From NCBI RefSeq assembly GCF_012102705.1, contig NZ_JAAVTA010000010.1, positions 1-64,000 on the forward strand: a DNA stretch of 64,000 nt, written 5' to 3'. Below the pieces are notes generated by a model. The model saw nothing but the letters and a program-made list of their open reading frames with translations, had not been told where the DNA came from and did not search any database. The DNA comes from Haematospirillum sp. H1815. GTDB lineage: Bacteria; Pseudomonadota; Alphaproteobacteria; Rhodospirillales; Rhodospirillaceae. Positions 1-11,403 of this stretch are shown here, piece by piece; positions within the stretch are counted from its first letter, which is position 1, and every line of letters starts with the position of its first letter. The translations under genes and the position numbers were made by a program.

Positions 1-128
1 TCGTCGCCTTCTTCGCCGTGGCCTTCTTGGCTACCGTCTTGCGGGCTGTCGTCGCCTTCTTCGCCGTGGCCTTCTTGGCTACCGTCTTGCGGGCTGTCGT
101 CGCCTTCTTCGCCGTGGCCTTCTTGGCA
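1..128. repeat. 48-bp tandem repeat inside the histone-like gene
   Basis: A 48-bp unit at 1-48 is repeated exactly at 49-96, and a third copy runs from 97 until it diverges near 128. Each unit encodes 16 residues of the Ala/Lys tail. The array enters from the left edge, so the copy number is unknown. Such in-frame repeats can change in number by slippage without a frameshift. Confidence 0.9.
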
Positions 129-619
129 GCGGTTTTCTTGGTTGCAGCTTTTTTAGCCGTTGTTGAAGCAGCTGCTTTCTTGGCCGTAGTCGCCTTCTTG
201 GTCGCAGACTTCGTCACAGACTTGGCAGAGGACGTCGCCTTCTTGGCTGCGGCCTTCTTGGCTGTCGTCTTTTTCTTGGGAGCGGCCTTCTTCTTCACAG
301 GCTTGGCCGTAGTCGACGTCGAAGAAGACGAAGCGCTACCTGAAGCCGAAGACTTAGCCGGCGTCCCTACAGGACGGGACAGCGGCGTGGTTGGGCGTGT
401 CAAAGATGAAGACAAGGAGCCCACAGGACGTACCAGAGGCGAGAACGGCCGGCCAAGGGGCGGCGTTGGCTTCAGGCCGGAGGCTGCTCCAACGGAAGGA
501 GCAAAAGCAAGGGGAGCCTTGGGAATGGGCATGGAGGACGGGCGAGGAGAAGCCTTGCGCGCCCCCTTGCGCGATGACGCCTTTCGAGAGGCGGGGGAAG
601 ACGGTTTGCTGGTGGTCAT
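1..619 (-). CDS. Histone H1-like Lys/Ala-rich DNA-binding protein, C-terminus cut by window edge
   Basis: The reading frame is open from an ATG at 617-619 to position 1, so the C-terminus lies outside the window. A GAGGAGC ribosome-binding site lies about 9 bases upstream. The N-terminal ~100 residues are rich in Ser, Pro, Arg and Ala. The rest is a low-complexity tail of AKKA, TAKKAT and ARKTVAKK units, as in bacterial histone H1-like and AlgP-type proteins. Such proteins bind DNA non-specifically through their lysines and compact the nucleoid. The role here is inferred from composition only. It is transcribed divergently from dacA. A possible but weak promoter is TTGACC (849-854) with TGATAA (826-831), 17-base spacer. 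Confidence 0.8.
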   Translation of the reverse strand, partial: MTTSKPSSPASRKASSRKGARKASPRPSSMPIPKAPLAFAPSVGAASGLKPTPPLGRPFSPLVRPVGSLSSSLTRPTTPLSRPVGTPAKSSASGSASSSSTSTTAKPVKKKAAPKKKTTAKKAAAKKATSSAKSVTKSATKKATTAKKAAASTTAKKAATKKTAAKKATAKKATTARKTVAKKATAKKATTARKTVAKKATAKKAT

Positions 620-1034
620 GATACTTTTGCTCCTCACGGGAATAGCCGATGACAAAAACTGAGAACGGCCATGTCACTTGTCCCAAGCAGGACTGACACG
701 GAACACCCCCGGAACGTCATCTGCTTTTCCGACTGCACGCCCCTGGCAGACCTTCCACCAGAGATCAGCAACACAGACAAAGACTCCCGGGCCACTACGG
801 TGCCAAAACGCAGCAGGCGCCCTCGTTATCAGGTTATTTTCACAACCGGGTCAACAACCCCTCCCCCATGCTTGTCCACACAGAATATCGGCAGCAGACA
901 AATCTTCCCCCCACCTGTGTGGACACTGCCTCTGCTTTTTCTTATTGTACGGGTGGAACTGTCTTGTCATTCCGGCCCGAACATCCTGAACAACATGGGG
1001 ATATCCAGTGTACGCAGCCCGCACCTTCCTGGAC
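620..1034. other. Divergent intergenic region between histone-like gene and dacA
   Basis: About 415 bases hold no credible gene on either strand. It must carry the promoters of both neighbours. The only hexamer pair I can point to is weak (849-854 with 826-831, leftward). The in-frame GTG at 1008 could shorten this region if it is the true dacA start. Confidence 0.5.
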
Positions 1035-2276
1035 ATGAAACGGCTTGTACGGGTAATGGCGCCTGCCTTGGTCCTTTTGGTCATGGTATCGGGGCATTCT
1101 GGAAATGCGTCTGCACGGACGTATGCATCAATCGTTGTTGATGCCGATACGGGCAGAGTCATCCATGAAACCAACGCGGATGCCCGTATTTACCCCGCAT
1201 CTCTTACCAAGATGATGTCCTTGTATCTTCTTTTTGAATCCATTGAGAAAAAGAAGATCAGACTCAGCGACAGCATGAAAGCATCCCAGCGGGCAGTGCG
1301 CCAACCTCCCAGCAAGCTGGGCTTGAGAGTCGGGCAAAGCATTGCCGTGGAATCCGCCATAAAAGCGCTTGTGGTCAAGTCAGCCAACGATGTTGCTGTT
1401 GTGGTCGCGGAACACCTGGGCAGCACAGAAAGCGGATTCGCCGCCATGATGACCAAAAAAGCAAAAGCACTGGGCATGACGGGAACTGTGTTCCGCAATG
1501 CTTCTGGCCTACCTCACAGGGGGCAGTTTTCTACGGCACGGGATCTGATGAAACTCTCTGTCGCGCTAAAGCGCGACTTTCCGTCCTACTATAAATATTT
1601 CTCGGTGCAGAGCTTTGACTATGCAGGAGCCACGCTGGAAACCCACAACCGGGTCCTGAAGAACTATGATGGCGCCGATGGTCTGAAAACGGGCTATATC
1701 AATGCATCGGGTTTTAATGTTGCGACCTCTGCACGTCGTGGACACGTATCCTTGGTCGGCGTTGTGATTGGCGGCCGAACCGCTATGGCGCGGGATCGCC
1801 ATATGATGGACCTTCTGGACAAAAGCTTTCTTTCAGCCGGAGTCACGGCACCGCACGCGTACCAAAGAGCTCAGGCTGACGGCAACCATGCCGACGAATA
1901 CAGGGTATCTGCCGCTGTTCCAGCATCCTATAAAAAGGGGCAAGCTGGTGAGAATCGCCAGAACAAGCGGAAAGACATAGCAAGCCAACGCGCAGCGGGG
2001 GAAACCTGGGGCATACAGGTCGGTGCTTTCAAGGGTATGGAGAGTGCTGACAAGGAAGCCAAGAGAGCAGCCTCTGCCCTGAAAAGGGGAAACGGTGGCA
2101 TTCCCTTGGTTGTTCCAGCTTCGTCGGCAGGATCAAAGAATCCGCTATATCGGGCCAGGCTTATTGGCTTTGATACGGAACGTCGCGCCCGCAATGCCTG
2201 CAATGCTCTAAAAAAGAAGGCGTTTCGCTGTGCTGTTGTCAGCCCAGGGCCTGTTGAAGTCGCCATGACCCCCTGA
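1035..2276 (+). CDS. dacA: D-alanyl-D-alanine carboxypeptidase (DacA/PBP5 type) with C-terminal SPOR domain
   Basis: This is a serine DD-carboxypeptidase that trims the terminal D-Ala from peptidoglycan pentapeptides in the periplasm. From the ATG at 1035 the protein starts with a clean signal peptide (basic MKRLVR, hydrophobic core, NASA just before the mature start). The three active-site motifs are present: SLTK at about residue 56, SAN at about 116 and KTG at about 218. After ~270 residues comes a linker and then a SPOR domain (from WGIQVGAF to the end), which in known proteins binds denuded septal glycan. An in-frame GTG at 1008 has a better-placed GGA and is an alternative start. The gene is convergent with pgm, 15 bases away. 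Confidence 0.93.
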   Translation: MKRLVRVMAPALVLLVMVSGHSGNASARTYASIVVDADTGRVIHETNADARIYPASLTKMMSLYLLFESIEKKKIRLSDSMKASQRAVRQPPSKLGLRVGQSIAVESAIKALVVKSANDVAVVVAEHLGSTESGFAAMMTKKAKALGMTGTVFRNASGLPHRGQFSTARDLMKLSVALKRDFPSYYKYFSVQSFDYAGATLETHNRVLKNYDGADGLKTGYINASGFNVATSARRGHVSLVGVVIGGRTAMARDRHMMDLLDKSFLSAGVTAPHAYQRAQADGNHADEYRVSAAVPASYKKGQAGENRQNKRKDIASQRAAGETWGIQVGAFKGMESADKEAKRAASALKRGNGGIPLVVPASSAGSKNPLYRARLIGFDTERRARNACNALKKKAFRCAVVSPGPVEVAMTP

Positions 2277-2291
2277 ACCCGACTCCAAAAC

Positions 2292-5278
<2,987 letters not shown>

Positions 5279-5379
5279 GGCAAACGTCCTTGGCAACATA
5301 TGTGATGGTAAAACAGAAGAAACGCTTCAGAACCGGCACCATCACCCAACCGGACAGAAAACACAGCATAAACATTTGG

Positions 5380-6261
5380 TCAAAGAACGTGGGCATAAGC
5401 CTTGATAACATTACCCAGACGCTCTTTCATTCCTTCCCGAGCCAAACCAAAGGCAATATTGGCTTCTATAAACCCGACCTTGTCACCGCAATCAAAACGG
5501 GTTCCTTCGAACCGGTAGCCGTGCAACGGAACCTGACCCACCGTAGCCGCAATGGCATCTGTCAACTGGATTTCCCCCCCGCTGCCCCGGGGAGTTTGCT
5601 CCAAAGTCCGCATAACAACGGGATCAAGGATATACCGGCCAATTACAGCCAGCGTCGACGGTGCCTGCGCCGGCGCAGGCTTCTCCACCATGCCACGCGC
5701 ACGGGCCAACCGGCCGCTCTCGCTTTCAATATCCAGAATGCCGTACCGGTCTGTCCGGTCGCGCGGAACATCTTCCACCGCCAGAACATTACCCCCACCC
5801 ACACTGTTCCAGGCTTCTATCAACTGACCGATACAAGGGCGATCGCTCATGACCAAGTCATCGGGCAAAATAACGGCAAAGGGCTCATCACCGACAAACG
5901 AACGGGCACACCACACGGCATGTCCCAGTCCCTGTGGCTCCTGCTGCCGTGTGGAAACAATGGTTCCGGGCTGGGGCATACCCCCCATCAGCTCATCCAG
6001 ATGCTCATTCTTGCCTCGCTCGCGCAGCAGAGCTTCCAGCTCGGGGGCGTGATCGAAGTGATCGACCAGAACAGCCTTCCCTCGACCTGTCACAAACAGG
6101 CAGTACTCAATACCGGCTTTCCAAGCCTCTTCGACAGCGTACTGTATCAGGGGCTTGTCAACGACGGGCAGCATTTCCTTGGCCACCAACTTGGTCGCAG
6201 GCAGGAAGCGGGTCCCCAGGCCAGCAACGGGAAAAACAGCTTTACGTACACGACGGGTCAT
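5380..6261 (-). CDS. galU: UTP-glucose-1-phosphate uridylyltransferase
   Basis: It forms UDP-glucose from UTP and glucose-1-phosphate, the step between Pgm and Ugd. The protein has 293 residues, typical for the bacterial GalU family. The nucleotide-binding signature GLGTRFLPATK lies at residues 13-23, followed by KEMLPVVDKP and by the sugar-binding EKPAPAQAPS region. The start at 6261 is preceded by GATGAGG and places the conserved N-terminus correctly; the upstream 21 codons in frame are not conserved in type. A 101-base spacer separates it from ugd, so co-transcription is likely but not proven. Confidence 0.95.
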   Translation of the reverse strand: MTRRVRKAVFPVAGLGTRFLPATKLVAKEMLPVVDKPLIQYAVEEAWKAGIEYCLFVTGRGKAVLVDHFDHAPELEALLRERGKNEHLDELMGGMPQPGTIVSTRQQEPQGLGHAVWCARSFVGDEPFAVILPDDLVMSDRPCIGQLIEAWNSVGGGNVLAVEDVPRDRTDRYGILDIESESGRLARARGMVEKPAPAQAPSTLAVIGRYILDPVVMRTLEQTPRGSGGEIQLTDAIAATVGQVPLHGYRFEGTRFDCGDKVGFIEANIAFGLAREGMKERLGNVIKAYAHVL

Positions 6262-6439
6262 CAGAACCTCATCCGGACTATTGTACCAGTGCCCTTGCGC
6301 AGGGAACCGGGATACAACACACAATACGCCAACGGCTCACACAAAGCCCCGACAAGGGACCATCTTCTGCCACGACGGCAGAAACATGGCAACTGATCTT
6401 GGGGTATATCCACCCCCGGCATCTGGAATACCTGCCTTT

Positions 6440-6901
6440 TTAACCCTTCAGCAGAACCTGACGGGCCTCGTTCAGGCGTGCGGCCAAATAAGTACTCCCG
6501 CCCTGATCTGGATGAAGCTTGTGAATCAATCTAAGATAAGCAGACTGAATAGATTCCCTGCTAGGGTTGGCAGGTAAATCCAGAACCCGCAAAGCCTCTG
6601 CCCGATCCATGGGGCTTGAGCCTGACGAAGCACTTTCCTTCCTTGAAACACGATCAGGATCCGACTCCACCCACATGGATCGTAAAAATGAGAAAACCCA
6701 AGGGGCCACAAGAATCAGGCCAGCCAAGGCTACTCCAAGACGTCCACTGGCTGCCAGCAAAACACATATCAAGAGGGAGAATACGAGACATGCAATCCTG
6801 ACGGATCTGGAACCACAGGGCCGGGCCGGACTCCTGATTATCCACCCACTCGCCATCACCAGAAACAGGCATAACAAGATCACTGGAACAAAAGGCACCA
6901 T
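6440..6901 (-). CDS. Membrane-anchored J-domain protein (short DnaJ-like)
   Basis: From the ATG at 6901 (GGGGGC just upstream) the protein has 153 residues. Hydrophobic segments lie at about 3-20, 36-52 and 56-74. A polar linker follows, and then a C-terminal J domain with the HPD motif at residues 130-132 (KLHPDQGG). J domains stimulate the ATPase of Hsp70/DnaK. The layout of membrane segments plus terminal J domain resembles the TIM14/DjlA-like proteins of alphaproteobacteria, so a DnaK co-chaperone at the inner membrane is inferred. The start is 16 bases after the mipZ stop codon, on the same strand, which suggests one transcript. Confidence 0.85.
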   Translation of the reverse strand: MVPFVPVILLCLFLVMASGWIIRSPARPCGSRSVRIACLVFSLLICVLLAASGRLGVALAGLILVAPWVFSFLRSMWVESDPDRVSRKESASSGSSPMDRAEALRVLDLPANPSRESIQSAYLRLIHKLHPDQGGSTYLAARLNEARQVLLKG

Positions 6902-6917
6902 GGGCTGCCCCCATTCA

Positions 6918-7724
6918 TCACCCAGCAACAGCCATATGGGCCCTGCCAATCGCATCCAGAAGTGCACGCAGTTCCTGTTTTGCCGCAACATGCGACATAC
7001 TCATTTCCAGCGCAACGCCATCCTTGTTCAAATCCAGTAGCGTCAAACCGGACAAAAAAAGCTCGCGGTATATCACCCGCTCCCCCAAGCCACGAATGCT
7101 GACAAAGCGCAAACGCTGCGACAGTTCTTCGACCAAGCGCTCCATCTCAACCTTATTGCGCGCAGCAAGATGGGACAAACGGTTACGCAGGACCACCCAG
7201 GCAATCTGGCCACCATCACGGGCAGCGCGGCGCTTCTTGATCTCGAACACCATGGAAGAATAGTGGCTGAAGCCCTTGATGGTCAGCGTCTCGGGATCAA
7301 CCCGGGCCAAAACATCCAGATCGATGAAACTGTCATTAAGTGGCGTAATCAACGTATCGGCATAGGAATGGCCAGCTCGGGACAAATAAGTATCAGCGCC
7401 GGGCGTATCAATAACCACTGTGTCACAGCGCGTTCGCAGATCATCAACAATCGCCTTCAGCTTGGCCTCATCCAAAGCTTGGTTCCCGCTCAACAGCAAA
7501 GGGTAATGCTCGGGCATTGGCAGAGAAACAGCGTGACGGCATGCATAGGCACGACGATTTTCTATGTAGCGAGTTAGCGTCGCCTGGCGGGCATCAAGAT
7601 CAATGGTCCCGACCCTTAGCCCACCGCGGAGCAAACTGACGATCAGGTGCATGGAGACTGTTGATTTACCCGACCCCCCCTTCTCGTTACCAACGACGAT
7701 AATATGAGCCGAGGACTGGACCAT
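6918..7724 (-). CDS. mipZ: Division-plane positioning ATPase MipZ (ParA/MinD family)
   Basis: The 268-residue protein has the deviant Walker A loop KGGSGKST at 15-22, the switch region TIDLDARQATLTRYIENR typical of MipZ, and DTPGAD for Walker B/switch. In Caulobacter MipZ binds ParB at the poles and forms a gradient that keeps FtsZ at midcell. ParA itself would be shorter in this region and normally sits beside parB, which is not in the window. The match to the MipZ N-terminus (VVGNEKGGSGKST) makes that assignment firm. It is divergent from the gene at 7975, with a 250-base spacer. Confidence 0.93.
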   Translation of the reverse strand: MVQSSAHIIVVGNEKGGSGKSTVSMHLIVSLLRGGLRVGTIDLDARQATLTRYIENRRAYACRHAVSLPMPEHYPLLLSGNQALDEAKLKAIVDDLRTRCDTVVIDTPGADTYLSRAGHSYADTLITPLNDSFIDLDVLARVDPETLTIKGFSHYSSMVFEIKKRRAARDGGQIAWVVLRNRLSHLAARNKVEMERLVEELSQRLRFVSIRGLGERVIYRELFLSGLTLLDLNKDGVALEMSMSHVAAKQELRALLDAIGRAHMAVAG

Positions 7725-7974
7725 GCGCTATCCCGATTGATTTCAGGACCACCCATCACTGTGGTACCCGATACGATTTTCCCGACGGCACACGACTTGC
7801 TTCCTGAATTCAATCAAGGGACAAACCAAAAGGCCGCACTGTGGCAGGACTTTACAGCCGTCTTCCAGATGGCGCAATGCTCCTGCCAAGCTTGCCCAAA
7901 TGAACATCGTCTTGATATAACGTGCGCACATAATAAACCTTTTGTAAGAAAAACGCGCTGGAGATGCAGATTTC

Positions 7975-8523
7975 ATGGCCATTACCCTGGAGGCACGCCA
8001 CTCCTCGGTTACCCGCGAACCATTGGAAATAGGCCGTTTTCTCGACCAGCTTGAAAGGCGCATCCATTTTCTGTCCGACATAGCCGAAAATGTTTGCCGA
8101 CGCGCCCAGTCTCCGGGAACCGAGGTCCTGCGCTTTACAGAGTACACGCGCTGCCGGGATCGGGCGTCGGAATGCTGGGCTTTTGCCATCATCATCGATC
8201 GCAGGCTGCAGGATTATGACGGCCTGGACAGAGGCAAACTTCTTGAGCGATTCAACCGCTTGTCTGTTGATATATGGGCTATTCTTCTTCGGGCATCCCT
8301 GACCTTTCTGACCGCTCTTTCCAATGAGCCTCATCTTCCCTTAGGATCACGAGACATTTTCCTGCGGGAAATTCGCACCCTTCACGACACCCACCGCCTG
8401 CTCTCAAAACCCCGCTATGCCAAACTACTTGACGAAACAGCGCACAAGAGCCGCAAGAAAGCTGCAAAAATACTGAGTGAAATCATTGCCCGGGCGCCCT
8501 CCTTGCTCGACTTTGGCACCTGA
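7975..8523 (+). CDS. Uncharacterised helical protein, 182 aa
   Basis: I do not recognise this protein. The frame has a plausible start (CTGGAGATG about 8-15 bases upstream). The product looks mostly helical and charged, with a hydrophobic stretch near 100-115 (DIWAILLRASLTFLTAL) and a basic segment near the C-terminus (HKSRKKAAK). No signal peptide or catalytic motif is visible. It is divergent from mipZ and shares its upstream region. Two overlapping opposite-strand frames exist but look like shadows. Coding is likely but not certain. Confidence 0.65.
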   Translation: MAITLEARHSSVTREPLEIGRFLDQLERRIHFLSDIAENVCRRAQSPGTEVLRFTEYTRCRDRASECWAFAIIIDRRLQDYDGLDRGKLLERFNRLSVDIWAILLRASLTFLTALSNEPHLPLGSRDIFLREIRTLHDTHRLLSKPRYAKLLDETAHKSRKKAAKILSEIIARAPSLLDFGT

Positions 8524-8675
8524 AGTCCGGTGCAAAAACCACGAGACCGACAAACAAACATTCTTTCAGGACAATATGCAGCGTAGACGGACCCTTCATG
8601 CGGTGTAACATAGCATCGGAGAAGAGAACCGTGGCTCTGGCCCGGGCATACAGCAGCCCCGCAAAGGAAAGCCTT

Positions 8676-9782
8676 ATGCATAGCCTGTACCGCTCTCTGG
8701 CAATTCTGGCAGCCCTCTTGGCAGGGGTTGGTACCAATATATCGACCTCTCTTGCCCAGACAGCACCCGTTGCCCCGGGCAACATACGGGTTGATGGCCG
8801 TATTCTAGGCGAAAGCCCACCACCGGCACCCAACGAACCACCCTTGGTCATTCCTGATTTTCGTAATGCCATGCGTGATATGATCGTTTCACTGGGGGAA
8901 TATGCCCATACACGCAACAGCCACTTTGTCGTCCTGGTCCGTCATGGTCTGGGTTTGTTGATGAAGAGCGAACGGGAAGCCAAGATCGAGCGGATGACCC
9001 TGGAACAGGATAGCGGCCCCGTTCCACCAACACCCGAGCCAGCCGGAACTTTCAACCGTCGCCTTGTGCAAAGCCTTGATGGTGTGGTTGTTGATGGTCA
9101 GTTCTGCACCGAAGAACCAACAGCATCCCCGGGATTTATAGCAGCCCTGCATGATATTGGTCTGAACATCCTGACCATTGACCATTGTGGAACACCGGAT
9201 ACAGCCGAGAAGGCCCTGCGGACCGCACAAACACAGCGTATTGTGGCCCATGCCGATTCGGGAACAGGCCCCTTGGCCGGACCAGGGCCGACGGTGCTTG
9301 CCGGGAACAATCCACAGGGCGTCAACTCCCTGGCCCAAGCCACCAATGCCCTGTTCGTTGAAGGCAACAGCAGTGAAGGCAGCAAGGAGCTGTGGCTGAT
9401 TCGCCTACGGGATACAAACCATGACGTCTTGGTGATTGATCCCTTCTGGAGGGACCGCATCCCCCTGTCTGCAGCAGACGTTGCAAGCCTGCGATTGAAG
9501 CAGACCGGATCCCGGCGCCTTGTGCTGGCCCGCCTGCACCTCAGTCAGGCCGCCGATACCCGTTACTACTGGAACAACGACTGGAAGATTAACGACCCAA
9601 AATGGCTGACAGGACCCGTCCCGGGGAAACCCGGGACTTATGTAGTCGCTTATTGGGAAAAAGAATGGCGCGAGCTTGTCGGAAAAATGTTCAACGGGAT
9701 GATGGACCTGGGGTTTGACGGCATTGTCCTGGAGGGTGCTGATGCCTACGCCCCCATGGAAAGTAAGATCTTCATCAAGTGA
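8676..9782 (+). CDS. Exported TM1410/GH114-like (endo-alpha-1,4-polygalactosaminidase-related) protein
   Basis: The ATG at 8676 has AAAGGAAAG just upstream and gives a 368-residue protein with a signal peptide (MHSLYRSLAILAALLAG, cleavage near TSLA-QT). The mature part has features of the TM1410 family, a TIM-barrel group related to glycoside hydrolase family 114: YYWNNDWKINDPKWL, AYWEKEWRELV and LGFDGIVLEG near the end. Activity has been shown for only a few GH114 members, so the substrate is unknown. It appears to be a single gene, convergent with the nitronate monooxygenase 18 bases downstream. Confidence 0.75.
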   Translation: MHSLYRSLAILAALLAGVGTNISTSLAQTAPVAPGNIRVDGRILGESPPPAPNEPPLVIPDFRNAMRDMIVSLGEYAHTRNSHFVVLVRHGLGLLMKSEREAKIERMTLEQDSGPVPPTPEPAGTFNRRLVQSLDGVVVDGQFCTEEPTASPGFIAALHDIGLNILTIDHCGTPDTAEKALRTAQTQRIVAHADSGTGPLAGPGPTVLAGNNPQGVNSLAQATNALFVEGNSSEGSKELWLIRLRDTNHDVLVIDPFWRDRIPLSAADVASLRLKQTGSRRLVLARLHLSQAADTRYYWNNDWKINDPKWLTGPVPGKPGTYVVAYWEKEWRELVGKMFNGMMDLGFDGIVLEGADAYAPMESKIFIK

Positions 9783-9800
9783 ACAACGAGGTTGCTGACC

Positions 9801-10763
9801 TCAGGAATTGGGAAGGCAGCATGCTTTCATACGCAGATCCCCTGCCTGGCCCAGCGCCCGCTCATACTCCTTGGACAAGCGCGTAACCAGTTCGGAAACC
9901 GTCGGAATATCCTGAATACAGGATACACCCTGCCCAGCAGACCACACGGTCTTCCATGCTTTTGCTTCACTGCCAGTATCCTTGAGGCCAGCACCATGGT
10001 CCGCTGGAAGATGATCCGGATCAAGACCAGCCGCAACCAGAGATGGGCGCATAAAATTGGCAGGAATGCCGGAAATGGCTGGCGTATAGACGATATCTTC
10101 CGCCGCAGAAGAAACGACCATGTCCTTGTAAGATGATTCGACAGCGCATTCGCGGGTGGCAATAAAACGGGTTCCCATATAGGCAAGATCAGCCCCCAGA
10201 AGACGCGCCGCGGCAATCTGCTCGCCGGTCGAAAGAGCACCGGCAAGCAGCAGGGTCCCGGTAAAAAACTGGCGCACTTCCCACAGCAAGGCAAAAGGAT
10301 TGATAGTTCCGGCATGCCCCCCGGCACCCGCTGCTACCAGAATCAATCCATCAACACCCGCCTCAGCTGCTTTTCTGGCATGACGCACGGTTGTGACATC
10401 ATGAAACACAACACCACCATAGTCGTGGACTTTATCAACAACATCCCTTACAGCCCCCAAGGATGTAATCACAACCGGCACCCGGTGGCGGATGACCATT
10501 TCAAGATCAGCCTGCAGGCGTGGATTGGAGCGATGAACAATAAGGTTAACGCCAAAGGGGGCTTCAGCAGCCCCCAGCGAAGACTTCAACGTCTCTAGCC
10601 AGCTGGCAAAGCCCTCTGTCGTACGCTGGTTCAGGGCCGGGAAAGTCCCCACAATACCGGCACGACAACAGGCAAGAACCAGATCCAGGCCGGATGCCAG
10701 AAACATGGGGGCGGCCACAACAGGCAACTGCAAACGTCCTTGCAAAAGATCTGGCAACGGCAT
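9801..10763 (-). CDS. Nitronate monooxygenase / 2-nitropropane dioxygenase family flavoprotein
   Basis: This is an FMN-dependent TIM-barrel enzyme of 320 residues. Members oxidise alkyl nitronates such as propionate-3-nitronate to carbonyl compounds. Visible features are the N-terminal VVAAPMFLASG, the glycine-rich phosphate-binding VAAGAGGHAG (about residues 147-156) and GADLAYMGTRF, all typical of the family. The ATG at 10763 follows GGGGGAGGGGATC, a strong ribosome-binding site; nine more codons upstream are possible but unnecessary. Its substrate cannot be told from sequence. FabK-like enoyl reductases share the fold, but the context gives no sign of fatty-acid synthesis. Confidence 0.88.
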   Translation of the reverse strand: MPLPDLLQGRLQLPVVAAPMFLASGLDLVLACCRAGIVGTFPALNQRTTEGFASWLETLKSSLGAAEAPFGVNLIVHRSNPRLQADLEMVIRHRVPVVITSLGAVRDVVDKVHDYGGVVFHDVTTVRHARKAAEAGVDGLILVAAGAGGHAGTINPFALLWEVRQFFTGTLLLAGALSTGEQIAAARLLGADLAYMGTRFIATRECAVESSYKDMVVSSAAEDIVYTPAISGIPANFMRPSLVAAGLDPDHLPADHGAGLKDTGSEAKAWKTVWSAGQGVSCIQDIPTVSELVTRLSKEYERALGQAGDLRMKACCLPNS

Positions 10764-10844
10764 GATCCCCTCCCCCTTATGGTCTTGCATTACCGGATTG
10801 CAAGGCTACACGTCTCCCCGAATACAAGCCAGCCCTGTTGTGCA

Positions 10845-10877
10845 AAACAAAAAGGCCCCGGGCAACAGCCCAAGGCC
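10845..10877 (-). terminator. Rho-independent terminator after the DUF805 gene
   Basis: On the minus strand GGCC-TT-GGGC pairs with GCCC-GG-GGCC (10854-10877). It is followed by the T-rich TTTTTGTTTT at 10845-10853. It lies 21 bases after the stop of the DUF805 gene. Confidence 0.75.
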
Positions 10878-10897
10878 AGTATCATGCAAAAGAAGGA

Positions 10898-11254
10898 TCA
10901 AGCTCCTGCACACGCCAGGGGATCAGGGCCATAACGGTTATCCCCATCCGTACCGGGTATAAACAAAACAGCAAAAGCAAAGATTACACCAACAAACGGA
11001 ATCAACCCGATCAGCACGGACCACCCCGTCCATCCAAAGTCACGGCAACGCTGCGCCTGAACAAAGCAATGCGATATAGACGTCACCACAATCAATACAA
11101 TGGCAAGCGACATGGCCAAGGGATCTTGGACCGCAAAGATCAGAATCGAGGACACGATGTAGCAAAAGATCAATGTCAACAAAAACAGAAGGTAAGACTT
11201 GCGATTCCGGCGACCGGAAGCAGAAAAAAGAGAAGACATAACAGGCTTTGACAT
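10898..11254 (-). CDS. DUF805 family membrane protein
   Basis: The small inner-membrane protein of 118 residues has three to four hydrophobic segments (about 21-42, 47-62, 78-98). It carries the family signature QRCRDFGWTGW followed by LIPFVGVIF and a short GDNRYGP tail, which are hallmarks of DUF805. The function of the family is not known. GGGGGAT sits 6-10 bases before the ATG. A terminator follows the gene, and a second candidate lies between it and the upstream Hpt-like gene, so it may be transcribed alone. Confidence 0.88.
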   Translation of the reverse strand: MSKPVMSSLFSASGRRNRKSYLLFLLTLIFCYIVSSILIFAVQDPLAMSLAIVLIVVTSISHCFVQAQRCRDFGWTGWSVLIGLIPFVGVIFAFAVLFIPGTDGDNRYGPDPLACAGA

Positions 11255-11351
11255 AAAAATCCCCCAGACATAAGTGTTTAGTTAAGGCTGAAATTGCGCT
11301 CTCAACCCAACCTAAATAACAAAACACAGCCTAGAGTTTCCACACAATAAT

Positions 11352-11374
11352 AGCCCCGACACTGGGCCGGGGCT
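11352..11374 (-). terminator. Candidate terminator after the Hpt-like gene
   Basis: The 7-bp stem AGCCCCG/CGGGGCT with a 9-base loop lies 30 bases after the Hpt-like stop codon. The following minus-strand sequence ATTATTGTG is only moderately T-rich, so termination may be partial. Confidence 0.55.
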
Positions 11375-11403
11375 GGATTACAAAAACATGAAGAAATAGC
11401 GGG

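Noticed and set aside
18-662. Rightward frame encoding a very hydrophobic Ala/Phe/Leu protein
   Set aside because: It is the antisense reading of the Lys/Ala repeat tail of the histone-like gene, which has its own ribosome-binding site on the minus strand.
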